Below, one piece after another: positions 1 to 12,669 of a stretch of DNA of 64,000 bases (the first letter of the stretch is position 1; the number at the start of each line of letters is the position of its first letter). The notes under the pieces are model-generated. The model worked only from the letters and a program-made list of their open reading frames with translations, ran no database searches and was not told where the DNA came from. The DNA is taken from assembly GCA_964019415.1 (NCBI GenBank), contig OZ025879.1, positions 6,237,368-6,301,367 of the forward strand. Reading direction: 5' to 3'. The stretch is from Ianthella basta. Lineage: Eukaryota > Porifera > Demospongiae > Verongiida > Ianthellidae. A program made the position numbers and the translations under genes.

Positions 1-1700
1 CTACAGTATAACAGTTCTGCTTGATCAATGGGCTATATATGCATGGGCACTTAATTGGCAGCCTGTTCTATAGCACATTGTTGACCAAACTTTAATGTGG
101 ATTGGTCCTTGTCCAGGATTATGATGCAGTTAATCCCTCCACCAACCCATGTGGTAGCTCACCTATTGGCATAGTGCACATGCCTGAAACAGGATGCATA
201 ATGTCTTCTCTTCCTCGTTTAATGCTGAAGCAACACTAGCTATATATAGCTACCATAACATGAACACATGTCAAGTGCAACGCCACCAACTACAGCTGAT
301 GACATCACAGTATACTAGCTAACTGATCAAGGTATTCATAGTCAAACATGGATTATAAAGAATAATTATTATACAATGAGTCATGTACATTAATATAAAT
401 AATTGTATATAATGTATGTAACATAATCTCTTTCCTGCATAAGGAGCTGGCAAATTGACCATTTGCTAAATTATAATTTGCTGCAAGTGGAGTTAAGTTG
501 CTTACTACATGTGTACTGTGTTTACTACCATGCAGGGGTCTATGATACTGGTGTGTATGTAACCAGCCCACACAGGGCATGCCACACACCAAGTGGTGAG
601 GTTCCATCCATTTAGCCACTAATTGATTATTATGCATACTGACACCAGTGTTGTGTATACAACAGAATGATTGAGTCTACCTAATGAATGTCATTGAATG
701 AATGTACTTCACAGTCCATAATTACTGTATATATAGTGACGCAGATAATGAATGAGTCATTATTGATGAATTACATATAACACACTATCAGAAGGCATTA
801 CTGTTAAATTTTGAAAGTAACGCTTAACTCCACCCACTGACTGAGGTATCTAGTACATAACTGTCCATTTAATGGGTTTCCCATTTGTGCAGCTGCAGTT
901 TCATCACCAAAAATGAAGGGGTGCATTCAGTACAGCTTGGCACACCAAGGCATCTTCACTGATACAAGAATTGGTTTAACATAGTAGCTAGGTATCAAGT
1001 GTTACTGCAAGTCAGAATCATATTGATCTGCTGCTCTAACTCATGACCAATGAAGGTGCTCCTTATGCATGGTTGCTGCAATCATACACCAGGAACAAAC
1101 ATATAGACATAATTATACATATTCATGTGAACTCACACGTACACACATGCACGCACACACACTCACAAACATGTGCACAGGGTAGCATTAACGTTCTTCA
1201 GTTGTTAATTATAAATTCAAATACATAACACACCAAAATGCAACCCATGCATGGCTGCACAGTCCATGCATGCATAATATGTAATTACATGGCCAGCTGC
1301 AGCTGCTAGTAAAGCATGTGTATAATGCCAGTGTATGTCACACAGCTTGGCTGCATGTGGCAGGTAGCTGGGGATTGAGCTGACTCGTCAAATCTAATCT
1401 GGTAGGTCCATTGAATGAATCTCATGCATTCCACGTAGGCTATATCTATTGCTATAGAATATATGCACTCACTAGATTAAATTGCATGCAGTTACATGTA
1501 CAATGCAATGCAACATTTTGCATTTGGATAAGAATATAATGCATAGCACCTCCTGCTTTGTTCAATGACCTTGTGAAAGCAACAAAATCAATGCAGTATC
1601 AGATATCTATTAATTATGGCATATAATAATAGTAATCTGTAATGGAGGTACACACAATGGATCACAGTAGAATGTACAACTGAATACTATATGGAGGCAG
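1..1700. other. Intergenic flank made of duplicated-block sequence, no gene seen
   Basis: No convincing coding exon is visible. Roughly 240-420 resembles 27780-27930, the right-hand end of the block that carries pseudogene E. Roughly 1020-1700 resembles 53280-54115 and 63440-64000, which are the 3' flanks of family-1 units. The stretch therefore looks like the junction between a block-E-type unit lying to the left of the window and the family-1 copy A. Short CA-rich tracts occur near 1135-1175. Confidence 0.6.
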
Positions 1701-1748
1701 AGTTGTATAACAATGTTCAACTACAGTAAATACATGAATGTGACACAC

Positions 1749-4700
1749 TTAACAGTTTCCATTGGTGGATGCAGCCGCAGCACACGGGTCAGGCATTTCC
1801 AGTCCACATTTTATCAAGGCCTCCTGCAAATTTCGAGCAACAGCGTGGTTTCCACTGTCATCATGACTGCAAAGAGCTTCAATGAGTCGGCGTACATTGT
1901 CCTCAAAGACTTCATAGGGCCATCCAATCAAAACTGTATTGACAAAATATGCTCCTGCAGCTGAATGATTGTGCCCCAGAAGGCATGCGTTAATTTCACT
2001 AGTTTCCTCTCGCGTCAGCAATTGTTGCTCACGTACTTGCGCTAACAAAGTCTCGTCAAGACTCAATCCAGTTTTCAATTTGCTCTGAATCTTCTGCACT
2101 TGTTCAGACAATGCTATATGCAGAAATGGGTATAATTTGCATTAAGAATTATCTGAATTGATTTGTTATGCAAGAATTGCGTATTTATAAGGATGGAAGT
2201 ACACAAAGCTATATGTATATACACACATAGCATGCATGCACATAAGTAGCTACAACCTAATCACTAAAGTCTCACAGCTACACAGACACTAATGCATGTA
2301 TTCATGCACGTGTACACACACATACTAATGTACACACATCCCTATGTGCACCTTTTCCACACTTTCCACTGTTCGTCAGACTATTAACAATAGTATTGCT
2401 ATCCATTCCTGTGAGCAAAAAAGACATAATAATACAATATACAATGTCATGTGGTCATGTATTATTTATACACATTATGCATGCATGTTTGCATATAATA
2501 TGAAAGATTCTTGTGAGCACTTACTTGAATATCTAGCAACTGAAAAAGAGACATTAACAGACGTATTGCCATAATTCACCACAAGCTGGTACTCATTCCC
2601 TGCCTCCAACCTAATCTCTTCCGGAATGACACAGCCAAAAGTTTTGGGAACAGTGGATTGAGGAGTAAGTGGCAAGTGATATTTGCCAGGCCCAGCCCGG
2701 ACTGTGAGTGATGGCATATCTGCAGTGTTACCAGGATTGGGGTGATAAGGGGGCAGTGGATGTTCACTTTCTGAATAGGCACTGTGCAGCTTTCCTGCAA
2801 TCTTTTGGTTTCCACGGTCTTCATGGCTCTCAAGAGCTTTAGTCAGTTGCCCCACATTGCTCTCAAACACTTCTGGTGGCCATTGAAACAGAACGGAATT
2901 GACAAAATGTCTTCCTGCAGAAGGGCTGTTGCGTGCCTGAATGATTGCATTAATGTCATCGAATTCATTTCTTGTCACCAGTTTACGTTGATACAACTGT
3001 GCCAGCAAATCTCCATCAAGGTGCAATCCTCGCTCCAATACATCATGCATCTCTCGTACCTGGCTGCACAAATCTGTATAGGACAAGTGCATGGTGACCA
3101 TAATGGATATTCTAAGGCAACGCATGAACTTGCACATGCATGGCAGATATACACACATATACACAGGGTGAATATAAATTATTATTCAGCAGACTGAACC
3201 TTAATTGCCTATATACATAATTATTTAATATTATATGTGCATGTCACAGCTAACTTTGTGCATGCATGTGTGCTCACTTACATGAACACTTGGCAGCTGT
3301 AAAGGAGACATTTACAGATTGATTGTCACAGTTAACTACAACTGTATAATCAGTCTTTGCCTGAATAATCCCATTTGGAATGGTGCACTCGAAGGTATCA
3401 GGAGTAGTATGATTGACAGTGGATTGAGAACAAACTTTATGCTGTCCAGAATAGATGGTGATTGATGGCATATCTGCAGTTGATAGAAGGATGTGGATGT
3501 CTGCAGTTGGCAATTGGCACTACATACAGGTAAACTGCATACACTGCAACTCAGTGTTTACCATTCTGTCCAACATTAACTTCTAAGCATTGAGATGCTG
3601 CAAAGTAGAGCAAGTATATGCTTTGCAGGTGCACCATAATCATGCAAGTGACATGTAAGTGCTTGACATGCATGGCAGATGTATTTTAAACTACAGTATC
3701 ATACTTTCAAGATATCCAGATACTCCAACATTTGAAATAGCCTGGCCTGTTACATCTGCATCTGAGGTAGATGAAGGTGTTTTCAATGTAAAGATGAAAA
3801 TCAGAATGTTTTCAAATTAATCGTAGCTAAAACAAAAACTAATGACATGGGACAAATTACAACAGCAGTGCTATTTTACTTCCGTGAGCCCCGGGCCCTA
3901 CATATCCATATTCTGCATTCTAAATTAAGAATTGGACCATCCCTATAATTATCACGTGTCCAGATGCAGAAGAAGCACACATGCAGGTTGAGAGTATACT
4001 CAATGTGTACAATGACCATCCATGAGGAACCAATACATAACTATATATCAATCCCCAATAATTATAGGTGATAACCTGTGGACATGTTTTGTTTGCCCTT
4101 TCTTCTCTTGCGGTGTATACAGCCAACCCCAGTTGCAATAAAGAGCAGAATGGCCAACGCCAACACAATTGCAACACCTATCAAAGGTCCAACAATGCTG
4201 CCATTCACTGTCACTTCTGCAACTGAACCATCAGATGGCAATGGCTTCACATCAGTGAACCCAATCAGCTGGTAGACCATCAACAAACTGCCATCCTGCC
4301 GACGCCTCGCAAAGAATAGTAAGCGCTGCTCCTTGGAAGTTGTAAAATTACATCCATCTGTGCTCAGTCCAAGCCCTTCATTGTCTGTGACTGTAGCTTC
4401 ATTCATTCTTAGATCCAAGCCTGGGTGACAAGGTGCACGTGATGCAGTACAGGGGCAACATTTACCATCATTGTTGTACAAGTCAAAAGTGCAGGCTGGG
4501 TTGTCTGCAGGAGTAACTTTAGCTGCCATGTTTGCACAAATATAGTACTCAATGCCATACTCTGATGCAGCAACCACACCAGTTGCTTGTCTGTTAGTAA
4601 GATACACTGTTTGGCCACTTTGAGCAGAATGGGGATGGAGTTGCCATTGTTCTGTGAAATTAACGGAGTAGCATTATTGCTATAAGTGTATGTATTGTGA

Positions 4701-5134
4701 TGGAAGGTTCATGTTCATATGACTCACTAGTGTCAATACGTTGCACTCCAGTGATGGTACTGTCTTGAAGTCCATTCTGTACTGTACATGAGAATACCAG
4801 CTTTTTCCTTGTATTCCACGGAGTAGGAATGAAATTCAATTTCTGCAAGTGTGAAGGCTGCCCACAATGAACATAGTGAGATACACAATGCAATTATACC
4901 ACAATACAACACGTCTGGTGGACGCATGATTACACGTATGCACAAAATTTGTGTTTCCACAGTGAGAATGTACCTACACTAAAGCAATGCAACATGTTAA
5001 GAGTTTTTTCTTATATACAAAGCCACACTTTGTGCCATGCAATTTCTGTCAGATTATAGTTAAACATAAAATAATAATATTAAAGAAATTCCACACCTTA
5101 CCACCATCAGTTTGCACAGTGAAGCTTGGCTTAG
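1749..5134 (-). pseudogene. Copy A: 5'-truncated Ig/CARD receptor (family 1)
   Basis: Exons by alignment to genes B and C: truncated Ig2 first half about 5104-5134, Ig2 second half 4728-4842, cysteine-rich domain plus TM 4076-4651, linker about 3705-3785, beta module 1 3282-3473, CARD1 plus beta module 2 2525-3073, CARD2 1749-2113 with the stop codon. The TM exon keeps the YYICANM and CHPGLDLRM motifs, a hydrophobic helix and a basic CIHRKRRKGK stop-transfer. Lesions are clear. There is no signal-peptide or Ig1 exon (homology ends near 5395). Ig2 has lost 180 bp, including its first cysteine. The linker acceptor AG is destroyed at 3786. All downstream exons are open with good phase-1 splice sites, so decay may be recent, or the 3' part could be used from another start. 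Calling it a remnant is an inference from missing 5' exons. Confidence 0.75.
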
Positions 5135-5769
5135 CTGCAAGAGAGGGATTGTAGAGATTCTGACACATTGCTACGTACATGAGATACTGAAGGCGCAATT
5201 AACTACAATGTTGGATTTGGCTTGGAATGTAAAGCATAATGGCAATTAGTATGTCATTTGTGAGCAACAATAGTTACATTCTACTGATAATTACATTGTT
5301 TATTAGATTAGCCACAAGACACAGTCCCACACTGAGGGTGAAGTCCCACTCAACCACAAGGTTGAATATTCAATATGTATATGGAACTAACCCATGGGAC
5401 CACTGAGATCAGAGTACCCCCCCCCCTCCTCAGCTCATGTCATGACAGTGCGCATGACCCCCAGCCCCCCCCCCCCACCCGTCCCCGTGCATCTTGGCAT
5501 GTCCACACGATGGATCATGCCGCGTGTACATTGAGATGGGAGCGCTGTAAGCAGGTGTTGGGGAAAATGCCATTAAAAAAAGTAAAGTCCGGACCACCTC
5601 TCTCTCTCTCATCATGCATGGACGAATGCATAGATGACATTGAGATGGGAACTTTTCCATGCAAACACCGCGCCATCCATCCATGTACATAGTAATAATT
5701 ATTATATGCAATAAAATCATATCATATGAAAATAATATGAAATCATAAAATGATATACGCACATATTCC

Positions 5770-5773
<4 letters not shown>
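5135..5773. other. Degenerate intron-like remnant, poly-C tracts
   Basis: Up to about 5395 the sequence is alignable with the introns of genes B (51170-51270) and C (59730-59800), then homology stops. Poly-C runs follow near 5407-5416 and 5463-5476. No coding exon is supported. Confidence 0.5.
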
Positions 5774-5823
<50 letters not shown>

Positions 5824-5863
5824 GTGCGCGCACGCACACGCACACACACACACACACACACAA
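5774..5863. repeat. (CA)n microsatellite
   Basis: About 90 bp of almost pure CA dinucleotide with a short CG-rich interruption. Long reading frames on both strands here are translations of the repeat only. Confidence 0.95.
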
Positions 5864-6287
5864 CCACACAAATGCATCAGACAAGCACAAGCACAATCGT
5901 CATGCACAAATATGGCATCAATTGCAGGGAACTGCAGACTGTGGCACGAGTATGCCATAGTTTCGACCTTCTTTGGTCTCATCAGTGCAGCGTACCCTGA
6001 AATCCTACACACACAATCACACACACGCGCGCGCGCGGGCACACACTTGATTCACTGTTTATGGTCAAGTACATTTAAAAGGGCATGAGGGTAAGAGGTC
6101 ATGTGTCTGGCAGGTGAGGTTAGCTAGCAAAATGGTGTTAGTTTGGACCTCTTGTGGATAGGCAGACTTAACCTGTAGCTGGTGATCTAAAGGCGAATAA
6201 TCAAAGTTGGAGAGGTTGGGTATAAATGCATGCGGGCAGGGACAATAAACCGGGAATCGAATTTGTCTGGCCTAACTTAGGGTTAAA

Positions 6288-6330
6288 CAACAACGCCATC
6301 AAACTAGCGGCTAGTTTGATGGCGTTGTTG
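6288..6330. repeat. Perfect 20-bp inverted repeat with 3-nt loop
   Basis: The arms 6288-6307 and 6311-6330 are exact reverse complements (CAACAACGCCATC... and its complement) around a CGG loop. It lies between the (CA)n tract and the LINE fragment, in sequence that is otherwise unassigned. It could be the tip of a fold-back element or a terminator-like hairpin. Confidence 0.8.
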
Positions 6331-6534
6331 CTTTGTTGAAAACGTCGGGGCCGAAAAGTATCATTGACCAGTGAAAAAAAAGGTAACTCAACTTATCTTA
6401 ACAAGGGATCCCTTTTCAGTGCGTCCAGGTTGCCACCGTCGACGCCATTCCCCGGCAGGCCTCCAATTCTTCTGTCTAATCATAATCATAATTCACTGAG
6501 CCATACATACATACGCATACGCATAATATATATA

Positions 6535-6954
6535 CTAGTCAGTGTTCGCTAATGTACTACAGATCAGTCTCCAGTCTTCTCTACTCTGGGCCCACATGAA
6601 CGCCTCCTCCGCAGATGGTTTAGGGAATCCCAACTCTTCAATGTCCTTAGGGATGACATCTCTCCACCACCTCATGTGTGGTCTACCACGGGGTCTTTTG
6701 GCGCCTTCTGGTATGTAGATCATTGCACTGTGTGCAATACCATCATGGCGGGCAAAGTGGCCAAACGCCCACAACCTTAGCTGGCGAAGCTGTGCCGATG
6801 GAGGGCACAAAAACTGATCCAGCATGGTCGTGGCACGATGCCGGACCTCCTGATTGGTGATTTTCTCTTCCCACCTGATGCCTAAAATCCATCTTACTCT
6901 GGTATGGAACCAAGAGTCTAGCCGACGTTGGTCTGACTTACGCAGGGGCACCAT
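6535..6954 (-). mobile_element. LINE (non-LTR) reverse transcriptase C-terminal fragment
   Basis: The 139-codon open segment contains the pattern typical of the region after the non-LTR RT catalytic domain: FHTRVRWILGIRW, TNQEV, an RLWAFGH block and a GRPHMRWWRD block. The catalytic RT core and endonuclease are absent, so this is a 5'-truncated dead copy, which is the usual fate of LINE insertions. ATG/CAT-rich simple sequence at about 6480-6530 follows its 3' end on the minus strand. The element family is not resolved. Confidence 0.75.
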
Positions 6955-8138
6955 GGTAATGCCTGTTCTCCTTTATTGTATGCACCTGGTGCCCCTGCGT
7001 AATTCTTCTGTCTACGCCGCCATATTTCCAGACACGTGCACACGTATGAATCACATGACAATTATCGAACGTACTGCCTATAATTATAGCCCCTCTGCTA
7101 GGGACACATTGAGGCCTGCAGCAGACGCTGTGCACGCACTGAACAGCTGCAATCTTGTATGTACAATCCATGACATGCATGCACAGCAGAGATGTCAAAA
7201 TGGAATGCATTTACCCACTTTTTCTGGAGTCATTTTATGCGATTTTGCAAGGGCCCTATTAACCTGCATGTGGGATGTGCACCTCCCCGAATGGAGCATG
7301 CTGCAGTCCCAACTCTCAAATGCAGCATGGTACCACTACATTGTGCGCTAGTGCATGCATGCTGCAGTGAATGGTCTGCAAACCTGCAGTTGAAGCTTGT
7401 GGGCGGAGTCCTCTTAAGTACAGCAGCATAGCAGTTTGGCTGAGGAGTGCCGCATGATACTGGTTTTGTATGCCTGCCTTGAGCATGCAATTTCAAGTGT
7501 ACCATGCAATTTTGGCCTATTCAGATCCCATTTTGCTCTGTCACTTTTGAAGGCCCAAAGGTGCACCTTATGTATACAAGGATAGGGGCTGCTGTAAGCA
7601 GAACCTGGCATGTATAGGCATTTATATTATTCCTCCGACAGGCAAAATCACGTGACCATTACGTAATATTTGGCTGACCATGGATAATATATACATAGGG
7701 GGAGGGTATGAATACATTATCCATGGTCAGACAGCCATACCAACTATATTGCGCAAGTCAGTGGTATGGCAGGTCGTGTGCCTTAAAACCCCACCACCCC
7801 CTCACTCCTCATGCATCCATCATGCCCGGATGGATCCATCTGCGCGTGACGGGTACATGAGGAGTGAGGGGGCACTGATTTGGCAGGGCCGCTGAGATGG
7901 GTCCCGAAAGGAATCACCTTAATCCTCGCCAAGGGAGTGAAAAGATAATGCTTGGACCCGTTCTCCAATGATGGCACTCTTCATCTTGCGTGGTGAACGC
8001 ACACCCGCCACCTTATCACTCCTTTGGAGAGGGTTAAGGTGATTCTCTTCAGGGCCCATCTTGGTGTAATTGTATACGTACACATGGGGACAATCTCCTT
8101 AAAAATGCGCCACCCCCCTTACTCCTCATGCGGCCATC
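6955..8138. other. No gene; several short inverted repeats
   Basis: No supported coding exon. Visible structure: an inverted repeat of ACGCAGGGGCACC at about 6939 and its complement near 6990; arms around TGACCATGGATAAT at about 7676 and 7718; and CCCCCTCACTCCTCATG near 7799 with its complement near 7857. The last motif recurs in part at 8115, so this looks like degraded fold-back or MITE material. Confidence 0.45.
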
Positions 8139-8690
8139 ATGCCCAGAGGAATCCCTCTGGGCATGATGAGTTATGGCTGCCCTGCCACCTATGTTGGTCA
8201 GACCGGCAGACGCCTTGACCAACGGCTGAGTGAACACAGGCAGGCAGTGGAGTCAGGGCAAGCAGCCACCTCTGCACTGGCAGAGCATGCCTGGGGAGCC
8301 CACCACCCAGTAGATTGGGACAACGTCAAGGTGCTAGAACACCAGCCACACTTGCAACAGAGACTAATCTTAGAATCCGTGCACATTAGATCACAGGCCA
8401 GACCGTTAAATAGGGACAAAGGCTCTATGCCCCAGCTATACAATTCTTTGTTTTCTAATTAGATCACTAACTATGTCCCCCCTTAATTTCAACTGTTAAT
8501 TTATTCATATATGTCATTAGCTGTCACTCCTGTTTTGATTTCATACCTTTTCCCGCCTTTTTAGTGTACTTAAAGCGAGCTTATCCTTTGTTTTGTATTC
8601 GCCACTGACGATGACAACTGTATAGTTGTCGAAACTTTTGGTTTTTATTCAAAGTTTTGGCTAGTGAAGTTCGGTGATAGATACGTATGT
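8139..8690 (+). mobile_element. Penelope-like element 3' end with GIY-YIG endonuclease
   Basis: The open segment 8139-8462 encodes a GIY-YIG-type nuclease end: ATYVGQTGRRLDQRLSEH, then ALAEHAW, a VDWDNVKVLE block and an LESVHIR block containing the metal-binding glutamate. This order is characteristic of the C-terminal endonuclease of Penelope-like retroelements. The reverse transcriptase upstream is missing, so the copy is 5' truncated. The non-coding tail to about 8690 carries a CTGACGA-stem-GAAAC motif expected at Penelope ends. The first residues before ATYVG are out-of-family sequence, so the true left border lies near 8170. Confidence 0.75.
8598..8663 (+). ncRNA. Candidate hammerhead-ribozyme-like motif in Penelope tail
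   Basis: CTGACGA (8605-8611) matches the hammerhead CUGANGA box. It is followed by a self-complementary stem (GACAAC...GTTGTC) and then GAAA at 8631-8634. ACTTT and AAAGT could form stem III, and GCCA with TGGC could form stem I with one unpaired T. Hammerheads in Penelope elements are known. The fit here is good in the core and imperfect at the cleavage site. Confidence 0.4.
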
Positions 8691-8758
8691 CAGTACCTAG
8701 CTACACAGGATTTTTCGCATGAGTTATGGGTATAATAACAAGAAAATTAATATAAAAT

Positions 8759-8786
8759 AATTCAATTCAATTCAATTCAATTCAAT
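8759..8786. repeat. (TTCAA)n short tandem repeat
   Basis: Five or more copies of a TTCAA pentamer. Confidence 0.85.
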
Positions 8787-9101
8787 AACCAAAATGGATA
8801 CATCTCCAATACTGGAGGCCATCCCTATACTTATACACTGATATGTTAGCATGGCAAGTAGTTAGTAATACGATATAGAAGCTATTTAAAATTATCTGTC
8901 CATCTTGAGCGTGGTCTTCCTCTTGGTCTCTTCCCCTCCATCTCTCCAACATAATTCAATATACTGTAAATAATATTCAATACACTGTAAATTACTGCAT
9001 AATTATAGGAAAAAGCAGCTTAAGGTTACTGTCTTTGGTGAACATCTTGCATCCTGCATGAGGAGAACGGAGACTGCTGAGACATGCACACACTCACATG
9101 T

Positions 9102-9102
9102 G

Positions 9103-9131
<29 letters not shown>
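9102..9131. repeat. (CA)n microsatellite
   Basis: About 30 bp of CA repeats followed directly by two CCCTAA units; too short to be a telomeric tract. Confidence 0.9.
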
Positions 9132-9134
<3 letters not shown>

Positions 9135-10573
9135 AACCCTAGCTACCACATCTACACACAACACCCTAATAGTTACCTCAGATCTAATCTGTGTATTCCT
9201 TGCAATCAGGGCTCTGAAAAGTTCCACTAGTAACCTTGGTGTATTCTACATTAGAAGAGAGACAACACACATTGCTAACTAAGGCAGCATCACACATTGA
9301 TGTATCACATATTAACTATCAGTCACTTGAAACAGATGAAGAGCATTTCTGCAATATCTCAATGGTGCCATGAAGTTCATGTGCTTCGGGTGACCTGGTG
9401 GAATGGCTACATTGTTATCAAACATGATCTTCTATAACATCATTTTTATAGATTAGCTGTCCAGAGTTGGAGTCATTGCACCTATATCTAGCACAAACGT
9501 ACACAGTGTGTAAACCAGTGAAAACTTGCACAAGTATGGAAGCTACGGCTACAAAATGACCCCAATGCTTGCACAGCTCTTACACTAGATATTTACTGTT
9601 CATAGTGGGTCGTGTGCTCATCACTTCTGCAGTGAACCATGCAACACATTGGCTTGCGCATGCTCACTGACCAGTGTGTAAGAAAGCTCTAATCTCTGTA
9701 GCTGTTGCCGTTAGTTTCATCTCATCTAGAACACGCAACAAGTCCTTCCATTTAGGCCCTCTGTCATCCCAGGTCTCAAAGACCCTGGTCATCTTGCTTG
9801 CCCTATCTCCTTGCTCACCCACCAACTGCTTCACAGTGTTGACGGACAAGCTATGACCAATGTGATCCCAGCAATGTGCCAGCGGTTGCACAAATTTAAC
9901 TAAGTGTCTAATATCGACTGGAACCACATCATCAATGCTATCTGGTAGCGGCTCAGTCCACTTCTCTGCAATAAAGATGAATATAGGGTTATTCAGCATT
10001 CTGTGTATACTCATTACTACTATGTGTAAAGGCACAGTACATATACTCTGGGTCATACTGTATGATCCAAGTTATGGTATTCTGTAAGTGACAAGACTGT
10101 ATTATGCATACATCTTTAGCATGGAGCACGTACTCTGTCCAAATGTCTTAAACTTTACTGTCACTGTCTCTGTGTGAGGAGGTACAACCAATCTGTAGCT
10201 AGTCCCGGGCTTCACTGGAAGTGAACGGCCATTCTTCTTTGTAAGCTCCACAGACAATGGTTCTCCAGCAGCTTGGCCCCGCCCTTCATAGAGGTACACC
10301 TTTGGATTGGCTGCAGGAGAGGGTGACACTGAGGAGATAGGAGTGCTGGATTGACCACTGTCCTCAGCTGGTGCAGCATGAGGTGGAGTAGAGGTATTCT
10401 TATGTGGAGAGGGATGTCCCGAGGAGGAAGAAAAAGGGAGTTTGCGCACATGATTGGGCTTGGATGCAGAGGAGCCACCAGTCTGCACTGAAGGAAGACC
10501 TGAGTCTGGTTCTCCTAAAGGAATTTCAGCTTGGGCTGACCCCGGGCCTGTACAGCATGTGCGTGTGTATGTG

Positions 10574-10576
<3 letters not shown>

Positions 10577-10626
<50 letters not shown>
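10577..10626. repeat. (TG)n microsatellite in a receptor intron
   Basis: TG repeat just upstream of the acceptor of the proline-rich exon of copy E. The same tract occurs at 34478-34532 in E', so it predates the block duplication. Confidence 0.95.
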
Positions 10627-10630
<4 letters not shown>

Positions 10631-12669
10631 AGCGCAAACAAAATGTCAGCATACAGTGTTACCTTATAGGAGCAGACTTTGAATGCTTCACAGTTAACAA
10701 CACACCACAGCATTACAGGATGCACATCCATACAGCCATTTACTAACTCTGCTCAAGCTGTGATAGCACTGCTGGTAGGGGTTGCACCACATCTGGAGCA
10801 GAAGCAGTTACTCCAACAGGCATCCTCACTCTGTTCCCATCAGAGGAGCAATCTCCACAAAGTAGGTGGCCCCAGGAATAGGTTTAGGCAGCTCCAATAC
10901 CATGTCGTGTCTTAACTTCCACTTGGAGACAATTACCTCTGCCCTTCCTTCACAGCAGGCAATAGCAGTCATTAATTGGGAGTGAGTGTCAATGGAGTCG
11001 TAAGTCATCATCGGCTAGCTAGCATTAATGGTTGCTGCCAGAAGAGGCCTTCTCTCAGCTACACAAGGACAAGGACATCAGAGAGGTTGTTAATGAGTCA
11101 CATTAGCTCATAATATGACAGCACATCAGAGCATTAACTGGAGCTGACTTGGCATAGGATCACTTTACTGACTAATGTTAGACATTCAGATGTTTTGACA
11201 TTATCCAGGGATGGCACATACATGAAACTACTCAGAAGTGCTGTGTTTTTACATCACCTTGCTGTACATTCTCCTCATTAATCAGTTGCACTGGCTTCCT
11301 TCCTTCCATAGCACCCCGCTTGGCTCTTCTACGGCATCCAAAGATTACAGCACAGCAACAACTATTCCTACAGCTACACCGATGAACACCGGCACAGCCC
11401 AGTATTCCCAAGGTTCGGGTGATGAAAAATGAATCACTGACGGTACAAAGGAGAAATTGCCGATAAACTGTTTAGCTGAGGCAAGGCCATTGTCAGATAC
11501 GTACTTGTCTACGACACGCACAAAATTGCCTTCCACACTGGAATCCACTCTGCACCCGTCAGAGGGTATACCCAGAGAGTCGTAAAATACGTCAGTGGTG
11601 ACATTGATGCCAAGCTTAAGGTGACAGGAGTCATTGTGGCAACTGCAGCAATTGAGGCTGTCAAAGAGACAGGCTGACTCGTCAGCCTCCGCAAGTTTTG
11701 GCACTGCACAGACGTAGTACTCCAATTGCACATACAGGTCAATCTGCGGGTAGGCCGCACAGGTTGCAGTGGCACTGCCATCATTTAGATGGACTTCCCC
11801 TCCGCTCTGCGATTCATGGGGTCTCACAAACCACTCGGACATTTCTGCTGAACCTGCACACAAACAAGGTAAAAGGGAATTCCCACTTACTTATAGGAAA
11901 CACTATACACAGCTTGCTTTACAAAAAGACACCAAACAGTTTCAATGTCAACAATGCTATAACCACTGACCTGGATAAGTAAAATATTGTTGTACTGTCA
12001 CGGTTTGCACAATGTTGGACACCTGACAATAGTAGGTTCGCTGCTGCTCAACATTACGAACAGTGGGTGTGAAGCACAGTATCTGTAGGTGTAGGGAGGG
12101 ACAGGATACAAGGGCACTTTGGGCTCTGCTGAATACATATGTCACCTGTAGCATGTACCACACGTCAGTGCTACACATAATAGGATACAGTGTACATGCA
12201 ACAACTTGATCAAAACAACAGTTACAGTGGTTTTAAAGTCTTTAGTCCCGATTGACTTTGTTCCATGATGTAAATAAAGTACATATTGGAAGGTATATTG
12301 CAAGTGCTTCAAGTGTAGGTCAAAGAATGTGCAAATCTACCTTTTCAATACATTATTTACACAATTGGTGAAAGCAAAAAAGTCAATTCGGACAGGAAAC
12401 CCTAAAACTACTGTATGAGTGTCAGAATGTCATGCCCAGCTGCACCCCATGATTTGCTGAGGTTGATAAACAGTCACCTAATCTGCCACTGAGGTTGATA
12501 AACAACTTATCGCTGTGTGTGCAAATCTAGCAACTTGCAGTATAATCTTCGGGGGCCAAGGTACATATATATGTATCGTCGCATCATGGGTCTGCTAATT
12601 CAGGCCATATACATTACTACCTCGTCCAGTGAACCATACCACACACTGCCTACACTCCAGGCCTCCATG

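Noticed and set aside
353-637. 94-codon minus ORF in the left flank
   Set aside because: Not kept open in the related sequence at 27850-28100; no domain; non-ATG start possible.
5375-6088. ORFs over the (CA)n region at 5.4-6.1 kb
   Set aside because: Microsatellite and poly-C translations; no homology to a family and no conservation in related blocks.
7192-7505. Overlapping short ORFs at 7.2-7.5 kb
   Set aside because: Present on both strands, no recognisable family, within repeat-like sequence between LINE and Penelope fragments.
9121-9145. CCCTAACCCTAG as a telomere remnant
   Set aside because: Only two hexamer units next to a CA repeat, too short to support an interstitial telomere.
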